Below are positions 60,864-64,000 of a stretch of DNA of 64,000 nt, piece by piece; within the stretch, counting starts at the first letter, position 1; each line of letters starts with the position of its first letter. The stretch is taken from contig NZ_PGFA01000002.1 in assembly GCF_002797555.1 (NCBI RefSeq), forward strand, positions 248,001-312,000. The letters are read 5' to 3'. This DNA is from Hymenobacter chitinivorans DSM 11115 (lineage in GTDB: Bacteria; Bacteroidota; Bacteroidia; Cytophagales; Hymenobacteraceae). A model generated the notes under the pieces. It was not told where the DNA came from and searched no databases. It saw only the letters and a program-made list of their open reading frames with translations. The position numbers and the translations under genes were made by a program.

Positions 60864-60958
60864 AAAGAGGGGGCAGATGGGCGGAAAAGGGCTTAAAGAT
60901 AGGCCAAATCTGAAATATTTTCGGAACTTTAGCCCACTTACCCCTATTGCCACTCTGC

Positions 60959-63553
60959 ATGAAATACTCGGTCCTCGGCATTCTCGGCCTGGTCCTTACG
61001 TGCCATCTGACAGCTCCGGCGCAGACTGCTAAAACGGTAAAGCCTTCTTCGGAAAAGCCTGCCGTGCGTAAGAAAGCCGTGCCTGCTGCCGACCTACCCG
61101 TTACGGAGTCAGTTTCGAGTACCATTATCGTACCTTCCTGGCTGCCGCCCACCAACCCGGTGCAGCCCGCGGCTACCATCGTCACGGATTTGCTGGATAC
61201 CAAGCTCGACGTGCGTTTCGACTGGGCCAAGCAGTGGCTGCTCGGTACGGCCTCGCTGACGCTGCGTCCGCACTTCTACCCCCAGACGCAAGTAGTACTT
61301 GACGCCAAGGGCTTCGACATTAAGAGTGTGCGCCTGCTGGCCGGCGGTAAAGAAAAAAACCTGAACTATACTTACGACAAGCGTAAGATTACCATTACCC
61401 TCGACCGGCCCTACACCCGCACCGAGCCCTACCAGATTCGCATCAGCTACACGGCCAAGCCCAACGAGCTGGAGCAGGGGGGCAGCGCGGCCATTACCGG
61501 CAACAAGGGTCTGTACTTTATTAATCCGCTGGGCACGGAGAAGAATAAGCCCAAGCAGATTTGGACCCAGGGCGAGACGGAAGCTAATTCCTGCTGGTTT
61601 CCGACCATCGACAAGCCCAATCAGCGCATGACCCAGGAAATTGCCATGACCGTGGACGCGCAGTACAAGACGCTGTCGAATGGCCTGCTGGTTTCCTCCA
61701 AGAAAAACACTGATGGTACCCGCACCGACGTCTGGAAGCAAAGTCTGCCGGCGGCGCCTTACCTGACCATGATGGCCGTCGGCGACTTTGCCGTCGTCAA
61801 CGACACCTGGCGCGGTAAGGCCGTCGACTACTACGTGGAACCCGCGTTTCAGAGCACGGCCAAAACCATCTTTGGCAATACGCCGGCCATGCTCGACTTC
61901 TTTTCCAAGAAGCTAGGCGTCGACTTTCCCTGGGAGAAATATGCACAGGTATCCATCCGTGACTTTGTGTCGGGCGCCATGGAAAACACTTCGGCTACCA
62001 CTATCCGGCAGGAGTGGACCCAGCTGACGCCGCGGGAGCAGCTCGACAAAACCTATATTACTGAGGGTACCATTGCCCACGAGCTGTTCCACCAGTGGTT
62101 CGGCGACTACGTAACGGCCGAAAGCTGGAGCAACCTGCCCCTGAACGAGGCTTTTGCCGATTATTCCGAATTGCTCTGGGCTGAGAATAAATACGGCGCC
62201 GATGCCGCTGAACTGGTGCAGCAAGAGAAACTGACCCAGTACCTGAGCGAAGCCGAAAGTAAGCGGGAGCCCCTGATTCGCTACCATTATGCCGAGCGGG
62301 AGGATATGTTCGACCGGCACTCCTACGACAAAGGTGGGCGGGTGCTGCACATGCTGCGCAAATACGTGGGCGACGAGGCTTTCTACGCCTCCCTCAACCG
62401 GTATTTGACTACCAACAAGTTTTCGGCCTCCGAAATAGCCAAACTGCGCATTGCCTTCGAGGAAACGACCGGCGAAGACCTGATGTGGTTCTTCGACCAG
62501 TGGTTTATGCAGCGTGGTCACCCCGAGTTGCGCATCACGCACTCCTATGCCAACGGTCAGGTGAGTATGCGGGTGCAGCAAATTCAGGACTCTACCTTCA
62601 CGCCCATCTACCGTCTGCCCGTCACGGTCACCACCTGGATTAACAAGCAGGCCACTGATACGCGCATCGTCGTCACCAAAGCCGACCAGACCTTCCAATG
62701 GGCGGCTCCCCAACGCCCCAACTTGGTCAAGTTCGATGCCGAAGGTCAGCTGCTGGCCAAAATCCAGGAGGAGCGCACCCAGGATGAACTCATGTTCCAG
62801 TACTACAATGCCCGCAACTACCTGCAGAAGTACGAAGCCATTGACGGGCTGCGCAACAAAGTAGGGGACCTGGCCGTGAGCGGCCTGCTGCGCAATGCCC
62901 TGAATGATAATTTCTGGGCCGTGCGCAATGCGGCCTTGGAAGCCCTGCGCAAATACAAAGGCCCCGAGGGCAACGCCGTGCGCAAGGATATTAAGCGCGT
63001 GGCGGCCAGCGACGTAAAAAGTCAAGTGCGAGCTACGGCCATTGCTACTCTCTCTACCTTCCCCAACGAGGACTTTGGGGATGTCTACAGCGTGGCGCTC
63101 AACGACAGTTCCTACCTCGTGGCCAGCGCTGCTATTACGGCTCTAACCAAAGCACCCACGGTCGGCACCCGGGACCGGATCAGCTCGATGCAGGAAACTA
63201 CCAGCACGGCGGTTCTGAACGCCCTGGCCAACTACTATTCGCTTAACGGCAACCTTGACCAATACCCCTGGTTCCTGCGCCGTCTCAACGACGTGCCCGA
63301 AGAAGACCTCTATAACTACCTGCAGAACTTCGGCACCCTGATGACCAAGATTCCGCCTATCGAGCGGGAGAAGGGCATCCAGAAGCTCGAAACCCTAGCC
63401 CGTACCCACCGCAACTATGCTGTGAAACTAGGCGCCTACCGTGCTCTGAACACGCTCGTGGCTAGTACCCCCAGCCTGAAGCCCGTGCTACAGGACATCA
63501 AAGCCAAGGAGAAAGACAGCCAGTTAAAGGCTTTCTACAGCCTGCTGCAATAA
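60959..63553 (+). CDS. M1-family metallopeptidase (aminopeptidase N-like)
   Basis: The 864-residue protein starts at ATG 60959 with a signal peptide (VLGILGLVLTCHLTAPAQ), so it is exported. The N-terminal beta domain begins after about residue 60; the catalytic domain has the exopeptidase motif GAMEN (about 340) and the zinc site HELFHQWFGDYV with the downstream Glu in LNEAFADYSELLWAENKYGA. The C-terminal third consists of HEAT-like helical repeats (NALNDNFWAVRNAALEALRK, VRATAIATLSTFPNEDFGDV), as in leukotriene-A4-hydrolase-like or aminopeptidase N-like enzymes. It would remove N-terminal residues from peptides in the periplasm or outside. Confidence 0.93.
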   Translation: MKYSVLGILGLVLTCHLTAPAQTAKTVKPSSEKPAVRKKAVPAADLPVTESVSSTIIVPSWLPPTNPVQPAATIVTDLLDTKLDVRFDWAKQWLLGTASLTLRPHFYPQTQVVLDAKGFDIKSVRLLAGGKEKNLNYTYDKRKITITLDRPYTRTEPYQIRISYTAKPNELEQGGSAAITGNKGLYFINPLGTEKNKPKQIWTQGETEANSCWFPTIDKPNQRMTQEIAMTVDAQYKTLSNGLLVSSKKNTDGTRTDVWKQSLPAAPYLTMMAVGDFAVVNDTWRGKAVDYYVEPAFQSTAKTIFGNTPAMLDFFSKKLGVDFPWEKYAQVSIRDFVSGAMENTSATTIRQEWTQLTPREQLDKTYITEGTIAHELFHQWFGDYVTAESWSNLPLNEAFADYSELLWAENKYGADAAELVQQEKLTQYLSEAESKREPLIRYHYAEREDMFDRHSYDKGGRVLHMLRKYVGDEAFYASLNRYLTTNKFSASEIAKLRIAFEETTGEDLMWFFDQWFMQRGHPELRITHSYANGQVSMRVQQIQDSTFTPIYRLPVTVTTWINKQATDTRIVVTKADQTFQWAAPQRPNLVKFDAEGQLLAKIQEERTQDELMFQYYNARNYLQKYEAIDGLRNKVGDLAVSGLLRNALNDNFWAVRNAALEALRKYKGPEGNAVRKDIKRVAASDVKSQVRATAIATLSTFPNEDFGDVYSVALNDSSYLVASAAITALTKAPTVGTRDRISSMQETTSTAVLNALANYYSLNGNLDQYPWFLRRLNDVPEEDLYNYLQNFGTLMTKIPPIEREKGIQKLETLARTHRNYAVKLGAYRALNTLVASTPSLKPVLQDIKAKEKDSQLKAFYSLLQ

Positions 63554-63692
63554 ATTTTAATAAAAATTATTGCAGCTCTTCACCCGGTTTGTTCGGGGTG
63601 TTAGTCCTCTGGAATCAGCGTCTTAGCTCCGGAATCAACGAAAATTCAGGTCTGCCGTCAGAAAAATATTGCAACGATTTTTGCCGACAGAC

Positions 63693-63722
63693 TTGACTTG
63701 CATCAGAAAGTGCCTAATTTTG
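63693..63722 (+). promoter_or_regulatory. Promoter of the tRNA cluster
   Basis: TTG (63693-63695), 19-base spacer, TAATTTTG (63715-63722): a strong Bacteroidota promoter about 80 bases before the tRNA-Tyr gene. Confidence 0.65.
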
Positions 63723-63804
63723 CAACTCCTTTAGCAACCACCCCACTTCAAGGGCAGGTTTTAAAGGGAAAATAATCAGTGCAAACGGTGCTGAAAAACT
63801 AACT

Positions 63805-63884
63805 GGGGGTATCGCATAGCGGCAATTGCGGGTGACTGTAACTCACCTCCTTCGGGTTCATAGGTTCGAGTCCTGTTACCCCCA
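63805..63884 (+). tRNA. tRNA-Tyr(GTA)
   Basis: A type II cloverleaf: acceptor GGGGGTA / TACCCCC, D loop with GG, anticodon stem GGTGA / TCACC around loop CTGTAAC (anticodon GTA), a long variable arm (CTCCTTCGGGTTCA) and T arm with TTCGAGT. CCA is not encoded. Confidence 0.95.
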
Positions 63885-63901
63885 CAGTAAGTGAAATGTT
63901 G

Positions 63902-63942
63902 AAATAGAGATTCGGTGAACTTAAATCGTCGAATCTCTATTT
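63902..63942 (+). other. Hairpin between the two tRNA genes
   Basis: Arms AAATAGAGATTCG and CGAATCTCTATTT pair perfectly (63902-63914 and 63930-63942) around a 15-base loop. It may be a processing signal or a weak terminator between tRNA-Tyr and tRNA-Gly. Confidence 0.5.
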
Positions 63943-63956
63943 TAAAGCTCACAAAC

Positions 63957-64000
63957 GCGGGAGTAGCTCAGTTGGTAGAGCGGCAGCCTTCCAAGCTGCA
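63957..64000 (+). tRNA. tRNA-Gly(TCC), 3'-truncated by the window edge
   Basis: GCGGGAG acceptor start, D arm TAGCTCAGTTGGTAGAGC, anticodon stem GCAGC / GCTGC with loop CTTCCAA (anticodon TCC). The rest lies outside the window. It is not the tRNA that the island occupies, which has anticodon CCC. Confidence 0.85.

Overview
The window looks like chromosomal DNA of a high-GC Bacteroidota, most likely Hymenobacter or a close relative in the Cytophagales. This is an inference from gene content and style: Bacteroidota promoters (TTG, about 19 bases, TAnnTTTG) precede several genes, Shine-Dalgarno sites are absent, SusC/BtuB-type and lipoprotein surface proteins are common, and protein sequences carry an Ala/Pro/Arg-rich GC bias. 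Housekeeping genes include uvrB, ppa, ahcY, gmk, nadD, frr, pyrH, a biotin carboxyl carrier protein and an M1 aminopeptidase.

Layout. 1-10.29 kb is core or accessory chromosome: a truncated beta-barrel protein, a lipoprotein, uvrB, a YetF-like membrane protein with pyrophosphatase, a cupin, two divergent LacI-type regulators, and an HxlR regulator facing a quinone-oxidoreductase-like gene across a palindromic operator. 10.295-35.008 kb is a 24.7-kb genomic island inserted in the 3' end of a tRNA-Gly(CCC) gene. It is bounded by a perfect 48-bp direct repeat and carries a tyrosine integrase next to the left end and paired GTGTAAACC repeats just inside both ends. Its left part holds small DNA-binding proteins, a DUF3987 replication-type protein, an RteC-like fragment, and a divergent Rep-like/XRE pair. 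Its right part is a defence cargo. On the plus strand are a DUF262-HNH protein and a two-gene unit made of an MG-starting protein plus a QueC-like enzyme fused to a PD-(D/E)XK-type nuclease. On the minus strand is a seven-gene operon: PLD-SNF2 helicase, large N6-adenine methylase, SMC/RecF-like ATPase, unknown 195-aa protein, GIY-YIG nuclease, McrB and McrC. The two cargo blocks converge and their last genes overlap.

35.0-64.0 kb returns to chromosome. It holds the intact tRNA-Gly, small enzymes, a B12-binding radical SAM protein with an in-frame repeat insertion, a probable copper-response operon (membrane protein, HMA-AraC regulator, Met/His-rich outer membrane protein) with a terminator-like hairpin at the last gene, a cobalamin riboswitch controlling a BtuB-like receptor and YncE-like lipoprotein, and an alkyladenine glycosylase. 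These are followed by a methyltransferase, ahcY, a glycan assembly cluster (GT2, GT9, O-antigen ligase), an ECF sigma/ZAS anti-sigma pair followed by gmk-nadD, frr-pyrH, BCCP, an M1 peptidase, and tRNA-Tyr followed by the start of tRNA-Gly(TCC).

The best candidate for an undescribed system is the QueC-like/nuclease fusion with its MG-starting partner, sitting beside an unusual helicase-methylase-ATPase-GIY-YIG-McrBC operon. All functional statements rest on motif reading only; no database search was run.
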